A stretch of 64,000 nucleotides of DNA from Psococerastis gibbosa. Taxonomy: Eukaryota; Arthropoda; Insecta; Psocodea; Psocidae. The stretch lies in the NCBI GenBank assembly GCA_963971405.1, contig OZ020489.1:682001-746000 (forward strand), in the 5' to 3' direction. Under the pieces are notes generated by a model. It did not search any database, was not told the origin of the DNA, and saw nothing but the letters and a program-made list of their open reading frames with translations. Of this stretch, positions 21,975-34,808 are shown in pieces. The translations under genes and the position numbers were made by a program. Positions within the stretch are counted from its first letter, which is position 1; each line of letters opens with the position of its first letter.

Positions 21975-23804
21975 GGTCTTGATATGATAAGGGTGTCTTA
22001 ATTTTGCTTATTTTGGCTCATTGTATTGTAGTCAACATTGAACAATTGCTTCTGCGTGTTCATGGGTGTAAATGTAGCTAAAAAAAATTCATTCGACAAG
22101 AATAAGAAAAATAGCTATTTACTTATTTTATTTTTTTTAAAGGTCTTAAAAAGATATAGGTGTCTTAAGTTTGCTTATTTAGGCTCACTGTATTGTACAT
22201 AACATCGGCCACTTGCTCTTGCGTGTTCATCGGTGTAAATGTAGCTACAAAAAATTCATTCGACAAGAATACGAAAAATAGCTATATACTTATTTTTTTT
22301 TTTTTAAAGGTCTTGATATGACGCGGGTGTCTTAAATTGGCTTATTTTGGCTCATTGTATTGTAATTAACATTGAGCAATTGCTCCTGCGTGTTCGTCGG
22401 TTTAAATGTTGCTAAAAAAAATTCATTCGACAAGAATAAAAAAAATAGCTATTTACTTATTTTATTTTTTTAAAGGTCTTGATATGATAAGGGTGTCTTA
22501 ATTTTGCTTATTTTGGCTCATTGTATTAAAATAACATTGAGCAATTGCTCTTGCGTGTTCATCGGTGTAAATGTAGCTACAAAAAATTCATTCGACAAGA
22601 ATAAGAAAAATAGCTATTTACTTATTTTACTTTTTTAAGGGTCTTGATATGATAAGGGTGTCTTAATTTTGCTTATTTTGGCTCATTGTATTGTACTTAA
22701 CATTAAGCAATTGCTCCTGCGTGTTCATCGGTGTAAATGTAGCTAAAAAAAATTCATTCGACAAGAGTAAGAAAAATAGATATTTACTTATTTTATTTTT
22801 TTTAAAGGTCTTAAAAAGATATTGGTGTCTTAGTTTTGCTTATTTAGGCTCACTGTATTGTACTCAACATTGGCCACTTGCTCGTGCGTGTTCGTCGGTG
22901 TAAATGTAGCTACAAAAAATTCAATCGACAAGAATAAGAAAAATAGCTATTTACTTATTTTATTTTTTTTAAAGGTCTTGATATGACACGGGTGTCTTAA
23001 ATAGGCTTATTTTGGCTCATTGTATTGTAATTAACATTGAGCAATTGCTCCTGCGTGTTCATCGGTTTAAATGTTGCTAAAAAAAATTCATTCGAAAAGA
23101 ATAAAAAAAAAGCTATTTACTTATTTTATTTTTTTAAAGGTCTTGATATGATAAGGGTGTCTTAATTTTGCTTATTTTGGCTCATTGTATTGAAATTAAC
23201 ATTGAGCAATTGCTATTGCGTGTTCATCGGTGTAAATGTAGCTACAAAAAATTCATTCGACAAGAATAAGAAAAATAGCTATTTACTTATTTTATTTTTT
23301 TAAAAGGTTTTAGAAAGATATAGGTGTCTTAATTTTGCTTATTTTGGCTCAATGTATTGTACTTAACATTGAGCAATTGTTCCTGCGTGTTCATCGGTGT
23401 AAACGTAGCTAAAAAAAATTCATTCGACAAGAATAAGAAAAATAGCTATTTACTTATTTTATTTTTTTTAAAGGTTTTAGAAAGATATAGGTGTCTTAAT
23501 TTTGCTCGTTTTGGCTCAATGTATTGTAATTAACATTGAGCAATTGTTCCTGCGTGTTCATCAGTGTAAATGTAGCTAAAAAAAATTCATTCGACAAGAA
23601 TAAGAAAAATAGCTATTTACTTATTTTATTTTTTTAAAGGTTTTAAAAAGATATGAGTGTCTTAATTTTGCTTATTTTGGCTCATTGTATTGTACTTGAC
23701 ATTAAGCAATTGCTCCTGCGTGTTCATCGGTTTAAATGTTGCTAAAAAAATTCACTCGACAAGAATAAAAAAAATAGCTATTTACTTATTTTATTTTTTT
23801 TATA
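21975..23804 (+). repeat. 11-mer HOR copy, subtype alpha
   Basis: Monomers start at 21975 A, 22142 B, 22309 C, 22475 D, 22640 E, 22807 F, 22974 G, 23139 H, 23306 I, 23473 J and 23639 K. All alpha markers are present. D has a one-base deletion (ATTAAAATAACATTG) and TTTTACTTTTTT near 22628. E has GACAAGAGTAAG near 22764. Confidence 0.92.
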
Positions 23805-25636
23805 GGTCTTGATATGATAAGGGTGTCTTAATTTTGCTTATTTTGGCTCACTGTATTGTACTCAACATTGAACAATTGCTTCTGCGTGTTCATGGGTGTA
23901 AATGTAGCTAAAAAAAATTCATTCGACAAGAATAAGAAAAATAGCTATTTACTTATTTTATTTTTTTTAAAGGTCTTAAAAAGATATAGGTGTCTTAATT
24001 TTGCTTATTTAGGCTCACTGTATTGTACTTAACATCGGCCACTTGCTCTCGCGTGTTCATCGGTGTAAATGTAGCTACAAAAAATTCATTCGACAAGAAT
24101 ACGAAAAATAGCTATATACTTATTTTATTTTTTTTAAAGGTCTTGATATGACGCGGGTGTCTTAAATTGGCTTATTTTGGCTCATTGTATTGTAATTAAC
24201 ATTGAGCAATTGCTCCTGCGTGTTCGTCGGTTTAAATGTTGCTAAAAAAAATTCATTCGACAAGAATAAAAAAAATAGCTATTTACTTATTTTATTTTTT
24301 TAAAGGTCTTGATATGATAAGGGTGTCTTAATTTTGCTTATTTTGGCTCATTGTATTAAAATTAACATTGAGCAATTGCTCTTGCGTGTTCATCGGTGTA
24401 AATGTAGCTACAAAAAATTCATTCGACAAGAATAAGAAAAATAGCTATTTACTTATTTTATTTTTTTAAGGGTCTTGATATGATATGGGTGTCTTAATTT
24501 TGCTTATTTTGGCTCATTGTATTGTACTTAACATTAAGCAATTGCTCCTGCGTGTTCATCGGTGTAAATGTAGCTAAAAAAAATTCATTCGACAAGAATA
24601 AGAAAAATAGCTATTTACTTATTTTATTTTTTTTAAAGGTCTTAAAAAGATATTGGTGTCTTAGTTTTGCTTATTTAGGCTCACTGTATTGTACTCAACA
24701 TTGGCCACTTGCTCGTGCGTGTTCATCGGTGTAAATGTAGCTACAAAAAATTCAATCGACAAGAATAAGAAAAATAACTATTTACTTATTTTATTTTTTT
24801 TAAAGGTCTTGATATGACACGGGTGTCTTAAATTGGCTTATTTTGGCTCATTGTATTGTAATTAACATTGAGCAATTGCTCCTGCGTGTTCATCGGTTTA
24901 AATGTTGCTAAAAAAAATTCATTCGAAAAGAATAAAAAAAATAGCTATTTACTTATTTTATTTTTTTAAAGGTCTTGATATGATAAGGGTGTCTTAATTT
25001 TGCTTATTTTGGCTCATTGTATTGAAATTAACATTGAGCAATTGCTATTGCGTGTTCATCGGTGTAAATGTAGCTACAAAAAATTCATTCGACAAGAATA
25101 AGAAAAATAGCTATTTACTTATTTTATTTTTTTAAAAGGTTTTAGAAAGATATAGGTGTCTTAATTTTGCTTATTTTGGCTCAATGTATTGTACTTAACA
25201 TTGAGCAATTGTTCCTGCGTGTTCATCGGTGTAAATGTAGCTAAAAAAAATTCATTCGACAAGAATAAGAAAAATAGCTATTTACTTATTTTATTTTTTT
25301 TAAAGGTTTTAGAAAGATATAGGTGTCTTAATTTTGCTCGTTTTGGCTCAATGTATTGTAATTAACATTGAGCAATTGTTCCTGCGTGTTCATCAGTGTA
25401 AATGTAGCTAAAAAAAATTCATTCGACAAGAATAAGAAAAATAGCTATTTACTTATTTTATTTTTTTAAAGGTTTTAAAAAGATATAAGTGTCTTAATTT
25501 TGCTTATTTTGGCTCATTGTATTGTACTTGACATTAAGCAATTGCTCCTGCGTGTTCATCGGTTTAAATGTTGCTAAAAAAATTCACTCGACAAGAATAA
25601 AAAAAATAGCTATTTACTTATTTTATTTTTTTTATA
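23805..25636 (+). repeat. 11-mer HOR copy, subtype beta, complete
   Basis: Monomers start at 23805 A, 23972 B, 24139 C, 24305 D, 24471 E, 24638 F, 24805 G, 24971 H, 25138 I, 25305 J and 25471 K. With the preceding alpha unit it forms the only intact 22-monomer alpha-beta pair in the window (21975-25636, 3662 bp). E has the private GATATGATATGGG near 24486. Confidence 0.92.
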
Positions 25637-26803
25637 GGTCTTGATATGATAAGGGTGTCTTAATTTTGCTTATTTTGGCTCATTGTATTGTACTCAACAT
25701 TGAACAATTGCTTCTGCGTGTTCATGGGTGTAAATGTAGCTAAAAAAAATTCATTCGACAAGAATAAGAAAAATAGCTATTTACTTATTTTATTTTTTTT
25801 AAAGGTCTTAAAAAGATATAGGTGTCTTAATTTTGCTTATTTAGGCTCACTGTATTGTACTTAACATCGGCCACTTGCTCTTGCGTGTTCATCGGTGTAA
25901 ATGTAGCTACAAAAAATTCATTCGACAAGAATACGAAAAATAGCTATATACTTATTTTATTTTTTTTAAAGGTCTTGATATGACGCGGGTGTCTTAAATT
26001 GGCTTATTTTGGCTCACTGTATTGTAGTTAACATTGAGCAATTGCTCCTGCGTGTTCGTCGGTTTAAATGTTGCTAAAAAAAATTCATTCGACAAGAATA
26101 AAAAAAATAGCTATTTACTTATTTTATTTTTTTAAAGGTCTTGATATGATAAGGGTGTCATAATTTTGCTTATTTTGGCTCAATGTATTAAAATTAACAT
26201 TGAGCAATTGCTCTTGCGTGTTCATCGGTGTAAATGTAGCTACAAAAAATTCATTCGACAAGAATAAGAAAAATAGCTATTTACTTATTTTATTTTTTTA
26301 AGGGTCTTGATATGATAAGGGTGTCTTAATTTTGCTTATTTTGGCTCATTGTATTGTACTTAACATTAAGCAATTGCTCCTGCGTGTTCATCGGTGTAAA
26401 TGTAGCTAAAAAAAATTCATTCGACAAGAATAAGAAAAATAGCTATTTACTTATTTTATTTTTTTTAAAGGTCTTAAAAAGATATTGGTGTCTTAGTTTT
26501 GCTTATTTAGGCTCACTGTATTGTACTCAACATTGGCCACTTGCTCGTGCGTGTTCATCGGTGTAAATGTAGCTACAAAAAATTCAATCGACAAGAATAC
26601 GAAAAATAGCTATTTACTTATTTTATTTTTTTTTTAAGGTCTTGATATGACACGGGTGTCTTAATTTGGCTTGTTTTGGCTCAATGTATTGTAATTAACA
26701 TTGAGCAATTGTTCCTGCGTGTTCATCAGTGTAAATGTAGCTAAAAAAAATTCATTCGACAAGAATAAGAAAAATAGCTATTTACTTATTTTATTTTTTT
26801 AAA
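25637..26803 (+). repeat. A B C D E F J*, second beta-like unit truncated at F
   Basis: Monomers start at 25637 A, 25804 B, 25971 C, 26137 D, 26303 E, 26470 F and 26638 J*. From the 3' part of B onward it matches 14.57 kb onward with an 11,330-bp offset. D has a private GTGTCATAATTT near 26157, which the other copy lacks, so it arose after the duplication. Confidence 0.9.
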
Positions 26804-27975
26804 GGTTTTAAAAAGATATAGGTGTCTTAATTTTGCTTATTTTGGCTCATTGTATTGTACTTGACATAGAGCAATTGCTCCTGCGTGTTCATCGGTTTTA
26901 AATGTTGCTAAAAAAAATTCATTCGACAAGAATAAAAAAAAATAGCTATTTACTTATTTTATTTTTTTTAAAGGTCTTGATATGACACGGGTGTCTCAAT
27001 TTGGCTTATTTTGGCTCATTGTATTGTAATTAACATTGAGCAATTGCTCCTGCGTGTTCATCGGTGTAAATGTAGCTACAAAAAATTCATTCGACAAGAA
27101 TACGAAAAATAGCTATTTACTTATTTTATTTTTTTTAAAGGTCTTGATATGACACGGGTGTCTTAATTTGGCTTGTTTTGGCTCAATGTATTGTAATTAA
27201 CATTGAGCAATTGTTTCTGCGTGTTCATCAGTGTAAATGTAGCTAAAAAAAATTCATTCGACAAGAATAAGAAAAATAGCTATTTACTTATTTTATTTTT
27301 TTAAAGGTTTTAAAGAGATATAGGTGTCTTAATTTTGCTTATTTTGGCTCATCGTATTGTACTTGACATTGAGCAATTGCTCCTACGTGTTCATCGGTTT
27401 TAAATGTTGCTAAAAAAATTTCATTCGACAAGAATAAAAAAAAATAGCTATTTACTTATTTTATTTTTTTTAAAGGTCTTGATATGACACGGGTGTCTCA
27501 ATTTGGCTTATTTTGGCTCATTGTATTGTAGTTAACATTGAGCAATTGCTCCTGCGTGTTCATCGGTGTAAATGTAGCTACAAAAAATTCATTCGACAAG
27601 AATACGAAAAATAGCTATTTACTTATTTTATTTTTTTTAAAGGTCTTGATATGACACGGGTGTCTTAATTTGGCTTGTTTTGGGCTGAATGTATTGTAAT
27701 TAACATTGAGCAATTGTTCCTGCGTGTTCATCAGTGTAAATGTAGCTAAAAAAAATTCATTCGACAAGAATAAGAAAAATAGCTATTTACTTATTTTATT
27801 TTTTTAAAGGTTTTAAAAAGATATAGGTGTCTTAATTTTGCTTATTTTGGCTCATTGTATTGTACTTGACATTAAGCAATTGCTCCTGCGTGTTCATCGG
27901 TTTAAATGTTGCTAAAAAAAATTCATTCGACAAGAATAAAAAAAATAGCTATTTACTTATTTTATTTTTTTTAAA
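26804..27975 (+). repeat. Trimeric HOR, third locus: L M J* L M J*, then N
   Basis: Monomers start at 26804 L, 26973 M, 27140 J*, 27306 L, 27475 M, 27642 J* and 27809 N. It shares GACATAGAGC in the first L and TGGGCTGAAT in the last J* with the 15.5-kb locus. Private changes after copying include TTAAAGAGATA near 27312 and CTCCTACGTG near 27382. Confidence 0.9.
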
Positions 27976-30807
27976 GGTCTTAAAAAGATATAGGTGTCTT
28001 AATTTTGCTTATTTAGGCTTATTGTATTGTACTTGACATTGGCCACTTGCTCCTGCGTGTTCATCGGTGTAAGTGAAGCTACAAAAAATTCATTCGACAA
28101 GAATACGAAAAATAACTATATACTTATTTTATTTTTTTTAAAGGTCTTGATATGACACGGGTGTCTTAAATTGGCTTATTTTGGCTCATTGTATTGTACT
28201 TAACATTGGCCACTTGCTCCTGCGTGTTCATCGGCTTAAATGTTGCTAAAAAAAATTCATTCGACAAGAATAAAAAAAATAGCTATTTACTTATTTTATT
28301 TTTTTAAAGGTCTTGATATGATAAGGGTGTCTTAATTTTGCTTATTTTGGCTCATTGTATTGAAATTAACATTGAGCAATTGCTATTGGGTGTCCATCGG
28401 AGTAAATGTAGCTACAAAAAATTCATTCGACAAGAATAAGAAAAATAGCTATTTACTTATTTTATTTTTTTTAAAGGTCTTAAAAAGATATAGGTGTCTT
28501 AATTTTGCTTATTTAGGCTCATTGTATTGTACTTGACATTGAGCAATTGCTCCTGCGTGTTCATCGGTTTAAATGTTGCTAAAAAAAATTCATTCGACAA
28601 GAATAAAAAAAATAGCTATTTACTTATTTTATTTTTTTTAAAGGTCTTGATATGACACGGGTGTCTTAATTTGGCTTATTATGGCTCATTGTACTGTAAT
28701 TAACATTGAGCAATTGCTCCTGCGTGTTCATCGGTGTAAATGTAGCTAAAAAAAATTCATTCGACAAGAATTAGAAAAATAGCTATTTACTTATTTTATT
28801 TTTTTAAAGGTTTTAAAAAGATATAGGTGTCTTAATTTTGCTTTTTTTGGCTCAATGTATTGCACTTGACATTGAGCAATTGCTCCTGCGTGTTCATCGG
28901 TGTAAATGTAGCTAAAAAAAATTCATTTGACAAGAATAAGAAAAATAGCTATTTACTTATTTTATTTTTTTTAAAGGTGTTAAAAAGATATAGGTGTCTT
29001 AATTTTGCTTATTTAGGCTCATTGTATTGTACTTAACATCGGCCACTTGCTCCTTTGTGTTCATCGGTGTAAATGTAGCTACAAAAAATTCATTCGACAA
29101 GAATACGAAAAATAGCTAAATACTTATTTTATTTTTTTTAAAGGTCTTGATATGACACGGGTGTCTTAAATTGGCTTATTTTGGCTCATTGTATTGTAAT
29201 TAACATTGAGCAATTGCTCCTGCGTGTTCATCGGTTTAAATGTTGCTAAAAAAAATTCATTCGAAAAGAATAAAAAAAATAGCTATTTACTTATTTTATT
29301 TTTTTAAAGGTCTTGATATGATAAGGGTGTCTTAATTTTGCTTATTTTGGCTCATTGTATTGAAATTAACCTTGAGCAATTGCTATTGCGTGTTCATCGG
29401 TGTAAATGTAGCTAAAAAAAATTCATTCGACAAGAATAAGAAAAATAGCTATTTACTTATTTTATTTTTTTTAAAGGTTTTAGAAAGATATAGGTGTCTT
29501 AATTTTGCTCGTTTTGGCTCAATGTATTGTAATTAACATTGAGCAATTGTTCCTGCGTGTTCATCAGTGTAAATGTAGCTAAAAAAAATTCATTCGACAA
29601 GAATAAGAAAAATAGCTATTTACTTATTTTATTTTTTTAAAGGTTTTAAAAAGATATAGGTGTCTTAATTTTGCTTATTTTGGCTCATTGTATTGTACTT
29701 GACATTAAGCAATTGCTCCTGCGTGTTCATCGGTTTAAATGTTGCTAAAAAAAATTCACTCGACAAGAATAAAAAAAATAGCTATTTACTTATTTTATTT
29801 TTTTTAAAGGTCTTGATATGATAAGGGTGTCTTAATTTTGCTTATTTTGGCTCATTGTATTGTACTCAACATTGAACAATTGCTTCTGCGTGTTCATGGG
29901 TGTAAATGTAGCTAAAAAAAATTCATTCGACAAGAATAAGAAAAATAGCTATTTACTTTTTTTTTTTTTTTTAAAGGTCTTGATATGACAAGGGTGTCTT
30001 AATTTGGCTTATTATGGCTCAATGTATTGCACTTGACATTGAGCAATTGCTCCTGCGTGTTCATCGGTGTAAATGTAGCTAAAAAAAATTCATTCGACAA
30101 GAATAAGAAAAATAGCTATTTACATATTTTATTTTTTTTAAAGGTCTTAAAAAGATACAGGTGTCTTAATTTTGCTTATTTAGGCTCACTGTATTGTACT
30201 TAACATCGGCCACTTGCTCTTGCGTGTTCACCGGTGTAAATGTAGCTACAAAAAATTCATTCGACAAGAATAAGAAAAATAGCTATTTACTTATTTTATT
30301 TTTTTAAGGGTCTTGATATGATAAGGGTGTCTTAATTTTGCTTATTTTGGCTCATTGTATTGTACTTAACATTAAGCAATTGCTCCTGCGTGTTCATCGG
30401 TGTAAATGTAGCTAAAAAAAATTCATTCGACAAGAATAAGAAAAATAGCTATTTACTTATTTTATTTTTTTAAAGGTCTTAAAAAGATATTGGTGTCTTA
30501 GTTTTGCTTATTTAGGCTCACTGTATTGTACTCAACATTGGCCACTTGCTCGTGCGTGTTCATCGGTGTAAATGTAGCTACAAAAAATTCAATCGACAAG
30601 AATACGAAAAATAGCTATTTACTTATTTTATTTTTTTTAAAGGTCTTGATATGACACGGGTGTCTTAATTTGGCTTGTTTTGGCTCAATGTATTGTAATT
30701 AACATTGAGCAATTGTTCCTGCGTGTTCATCAGTGTAAATGTAGCTAAAAAAAATTCATTCGACAAGAATAAGAAAAATAGCTATTTACTTATTTTATTT
30801 TTTTAAA
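27976..30807 (+). repeat. O-U block and G H' J K A V B* E F J*, second copy
   Basis: Monomers start at 27976 O, 28143 P, 28309 Q, 28476 R, 28643 S, 28809 T, 28976 U, 29143 G, 29309 H', 29476 J, 29642 K, 29809 A, 29976 V, 30143 B*, 30309 E, 30475 F and 30642 J*. Order, length and private markers match 16646-19477: the H/I fusion, the T16 tract and TTCACCGG at 30228. This is the last early-subfamily O-U block in the window. Confidence 0.92.
29957..29972 (+). repeat. T16 homopolymer, second copy
   Basis: It matches the tract at 18627-18642, in the same monomer type (A) and same neighbours (K before, V after), at an offset of exactly 11,330 bp. It is a private marker of the large duplication. 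Confidence 0.9.
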
Positions 30808-32975
30808 GGTTTTAAAAAGATATAGGTGTCTTAATTTTGCTTATTTTGGCTCATTGTATTGTACTTGACATTGAGCAATTGCTCCTGCGTGTTCATCGGT
30901 TTTAAATGTTGCTAAAAAAAATTCATTCGACAAGAATAAAAAAAAATAGCTATTTACTTATTTTATTTTTTTTAAAGGTCTTGATATGACACGGGTGTCT
31001 CAATTTGGCTTATTTTGGCTCATTGTATTGTAATTAACATTGAGCAATTGCTCCTGCGTGTTCATCGGTGTAAATGTAGCTAAAAAAAAATTCATTCGAC
31101 AAGAATTAGAAAAATAGCTATTTACTTATTTTATTTTTTTAAAGGTTTTAAAAAGATATAGGTGTCTTAATTTTGCTTTTTTTGGCTCAGTGTATTGCAC
31201 TTGACATTGAGCAATTGCTCCTGCGTGTTCATCGGTGTAAATGTAGCTAAAAAAAATTCATTTGACAAGAATAAGAAAAATAGCTATTTACTTATTTTAT
31301 TTTTTTTAAAGGTGTTAAAAAGATATAGGTGTCTTAATTTTGCTTATTTAGGCTCACTGTATTGTACTTAACATCGGCCACTTGCTCCTGCGTGTTCATT
31401 GGTGTAAATGTAGCTACAAAAAATTCATTCGACAAGAATAAGAAAAATAGCTATTTACTTATTTTATTTTTTTAAAGGTTTTAAAAAGATATAAGTGTCT
31501 TAATTTTGCTTATTTTGGCTCATTGTATTGTACTTGACATTAAGCAATTGCTCCTGCGTGTTCATCGGTTTAAATGTTGCTAAAAAAATTCACTCGACAA
31601 GAATAAAAAAAATAGCTATTTACTTATTTTATTTTTTTTATAGGTCTTGATATGATAAGGGTGTCTTAATTTTGCTTATTTTGGCTCATTGTATTGTACT
31701 CAACATTGAACAATTGCTTCTGCGTGTTCATGGGTGTAAATGTAGCTAAAAAAAATTCATTCGACAAGAATAAGAAAAATAGCTATTTACTTATTTTATT
31801 TTTTTTAAAGGTCTTAAAAAGATATAGGTGTCTTAATTTTGCTTATTTAGGCTCACTGTATTGTACTTAACATCGGCCACTTGCTCTTGCGTGTTCATCG
31901 GTGTAAATGTAGCTACAAAAAATTCATTCGACAAGAATACGAAAAATAGCTATATACTTATTTTATTTTTTTTAAAGGTCTTGATATGACGCGGGTGTCT
32001 TAAATTGGCTTATTTTGGCTCATTGTATTACAATTAACATTGAGCAATTGCTCCTGCGTGTTCGTCGGTTTAAATGTTGCTAAAAAAAATTCATTCGACA
32101 AGAATAAAAAAAATAGCTATTTACTTATTTTATTTTTTTAAAGGTCTTGATATGATAAGGGTGTCTTAATTTTGCTTATTTTGGCTCATTGTATTAAAAT
32201 TAACATTGAGCAATTGCTCTTGCGTGTTCATCGGTGTAAATGTAGCTACAAAAAATTCATTCGACAAGAATAAGAAAAATAGCTATTTACTTATTTTATT
32301 TTTTTAAGGGTCTTGATATGATAAGGGTGTCTTAATTTTGCTTATTTTGGCTCATTGTATTGTACTTAACATTAAGCAATTGCTCCTGCGTGTTCATCGG
32401 TGTAAATGTAGCTAAAAAAAATTCATTCGACAAGAATAAGAAAAATAGCTATTTACTTATTTTATTTTTTTTAAAGGTCTTGATATGACACGGGTGTCTC
32501 AGTTTGGCTTATTTTGGCTCAATGTATTGTAATTAACATTGAGCAATTGCTCCTGCGTGTTCATCGGTGTAAATGTAGCTACAAAAAATTCATTCGACAA
32601 GAATACGAAAAATAGCTATTTACTTATTTTATTTTTTTTAAAGGTCTTGATATGACACGGGTGTCTTAATTTGGCTTGTTTTGGCTCAATGTATTGTAAT
32701 TAACATTGAGCAATTGTTCCTGCGTGTTCATCAGTGTAAATGTAGCTAAAAAAAATTCATTCGACAAGAATAAGAAAAATAGCTATTTACTTATTTTATT
32801 TTTTTAAAGGTTTTAAAAAGATATAGGTGTCTTAATTTTGCTTATTTTGGCTCATTGTATTGTACTTGACATTAAGCAATTGCTCCTGCGTGTTCATCGG
32901 TTTAAATGTTGCTAAAAAAAATTCATTCGACAAGAATAAAAAAAATAGCTATTTACTTATTTTATTTTTTTTAAA
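30808..32975 (+). repeat. L M/S T X K A B C D E M J* N
   Basis: Monomers start at 30808 L, 30977 M/S, 31144 T, 31311 X, 31477 K, 31643 A, 31810 B, 31977 C, 32143 D, 32309 E, 32476 M, 32643 J* and 32809 N. The 11.33-kb match ends at the A/B junction (about 31810). C has a private GTATTACAATT near 32027. M follows E directly and starts GTCTCAGTTTGG, so F, J* and L are missing from the usual order. Confidence 0.85.
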
Positions 32976-34808
32976 GGTCTTAAAAAGATATAGGTGTCTT
33001 AATTTTGCTTTTTTAGGCTCACTGTATTGTGCTTAACATTGGCCACTTGCTCCTGCGTGTTCATCGGCTTAAATGTTGCTAAAAAAAATTCATTCGACAA
33101 GAATAAAAAAAATAGCTATTTACTTATTTTATTTTTTTAAAGGTCTTGATATGATAAGGGTGTCTTAATTTTGCTTATTTTGGCTCATTGTATTGAAATT
33201 AACATTGACCAATTGCTATTGGGTGTCCATCGGAGTAAATGTAGCTACAAAAAATTCATTCGACAAGAATAAGAAAAATAGCTATTTACTTATTTTATTT
33301 TTTTTAAAGGTCTTAAAAAGATATAGGTGTCTTAATATTCCTTATTTAGGCTCATTGTATTGTACTTGACATTGAGCAATTGCTCCTGCGTGTCCATCGG
33401 TTTAAATGTTGCTAAAAAAAATTCATTCGACAAGAATAAAAAAAATAGCTATTTACTTATTTTATTTTTTTTAAAGGTCTTGATATGACACGGGTGTCTT
33501 AATTTGGCTTATTATGGCTCATTGTATTGTAATTAACATTGAGCAATTGCTCCTGCGTGTTCATCGGTGTAAATGTAGCTAAAAAAAATTCATTCGACAA
33601 GAATTAGAAAAATAGCTATTTACTTATTTTATTTTTTTAAAGGTTTTAAAAAGATATAGGTGTCTTAATTTTGCTTTTTTTGGCTCAATGTATTGCACTT
33701 GACATTGAGCAATTGCTCCTGCGTGTTCATCGGTGTAAATGTAGCTAAAAAAAATTCATTTGACAAGAATAAGAAAAATAGCTATTTACTTATTTTATTT
33801 TTTTTAAAGGTGTTAAAAAGATATAGGTGTCTTAATTTTGCTTATTTATGCTCATTGTATTGTACTTAACATCGGCCACTTGCTCCTTTGTGTTCATCGG
33901 TGTAAATGTAGCTACAAAAAATGCATTCGACAAGAATACGAAAAATAGCTATATACTTATTTTATTTTTTTTAAAGGTCTTGATATGACACGGGTGTCTT
34001 AATTTGGCTTGTTTTGGCTCAATGTATTGTAATTAACATTGAGCAATTGTTCCTGCGTGTTCATCAGTGTAAATGTAGCTAAAAAAAATTCATTCGACAA
34101 GAATAAGAAAAATAGCTATTTACTTATTTTATTTTTTTAAAGGTTTTAAAAAGATATAGGTGTCTTAATTTTGCTTATTTTGGCTCATTGTATTGTACTT
34201 GACATTGAGCAATTGCTCCTGCGTGTTCATCGGTTTTAAATGTTGCTAAAAAAAATTCATTCGACAAGAATAAAAAAAAATAGCTATTTACTTATTTTAT
34301 TTTTTTTAAAGGTCTTGATATGACACGGGTGTCTCAATTTGGCTTATTTTGGCTCATTGTATTGTAGTTAACATTGAGCAATTGCTCCTGCGTGTTCATC
34401 GGTGTAAATGTAGCTAAAAAAAATTCATTCGACAAGAATTAGAAAAATAGCTATTTACTTATTTTATTTTTTTAAAGGTTTTAAAAAGATATAGGTGTCT
34501 TAATTTTGCTTATTTAGGCTCACTGTATTGTACTTAACATCGGCCACTTGCTCCTGCGTGTTCATTGGTGTAAATGTAGCTACAAAAAATTCATTCGACA
34601 AGAATAAGAAAAATAGCTATTTACTTATTTTATTTTTTTAAAGGTTTTAAAAAGATATAAGTGTCTTAATTTTGCTTATTTTGGCTCATTGTATTGTACT
34701 TGACATTAAGCAATTGCTCCTGCGTGTTCATCGGTTTAAATGTTGCTAAAAAAATTCACTCGACAAGAATAAAAAAAATAGCTATTTACTTATTTTATTT
34801 TTTTTATA
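32976..34808 (+). repeat. O/P Q R S T U J* L M/S X K, late O-U subfamily begins
   Basis: Monomers start at 32976 O/P, 33142 Q, 33309 R, 33476 S, 33642 T, 33809 U, 33976 J*, 34142 L, 34311 M/S, 34477 X and 34643 K. The first monomer starts as O (GCTTTTTTAGGC, GTGCTTAAC) and ends as P (CGGCTTAAATG), so one monomer was lost. Late-subfamily states appear here for the first time: GACCAATTGC in Q, AATATTCC in R, TTTATGCTC and AATGCATTC in U. Confidence 0.85.
33209..33222. repeat. CCAAT-TGCT-ATTGG inverted repeat in type Q
   Basis: One G-to-C change (GAGCAATTG to GACCAATTG) turns the Q core into a 5-bp perfect stem with a 4-base loop. All late Q-type monomers have it (33142, 37480, 45821, 51154, 57493, 61992), and the three early Q monomers do not. 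CCAAT resembles an NF-Y site, but I have no evidence that it acts as one. Confidence 0.6.

Noticed and set aside
14474-31810. Assembly error as the cause of the 11.33-kb duplication
   Set aside because: It cannot be fully excluded from sequence alone. However, each copy has its own private changes (for example GTGTCATAATTT at 26157, CTCCTACGTG at 27382, GAGAAATAGC near 15940, extra J-K-A at 20478), which is unlike one region assembled twice.
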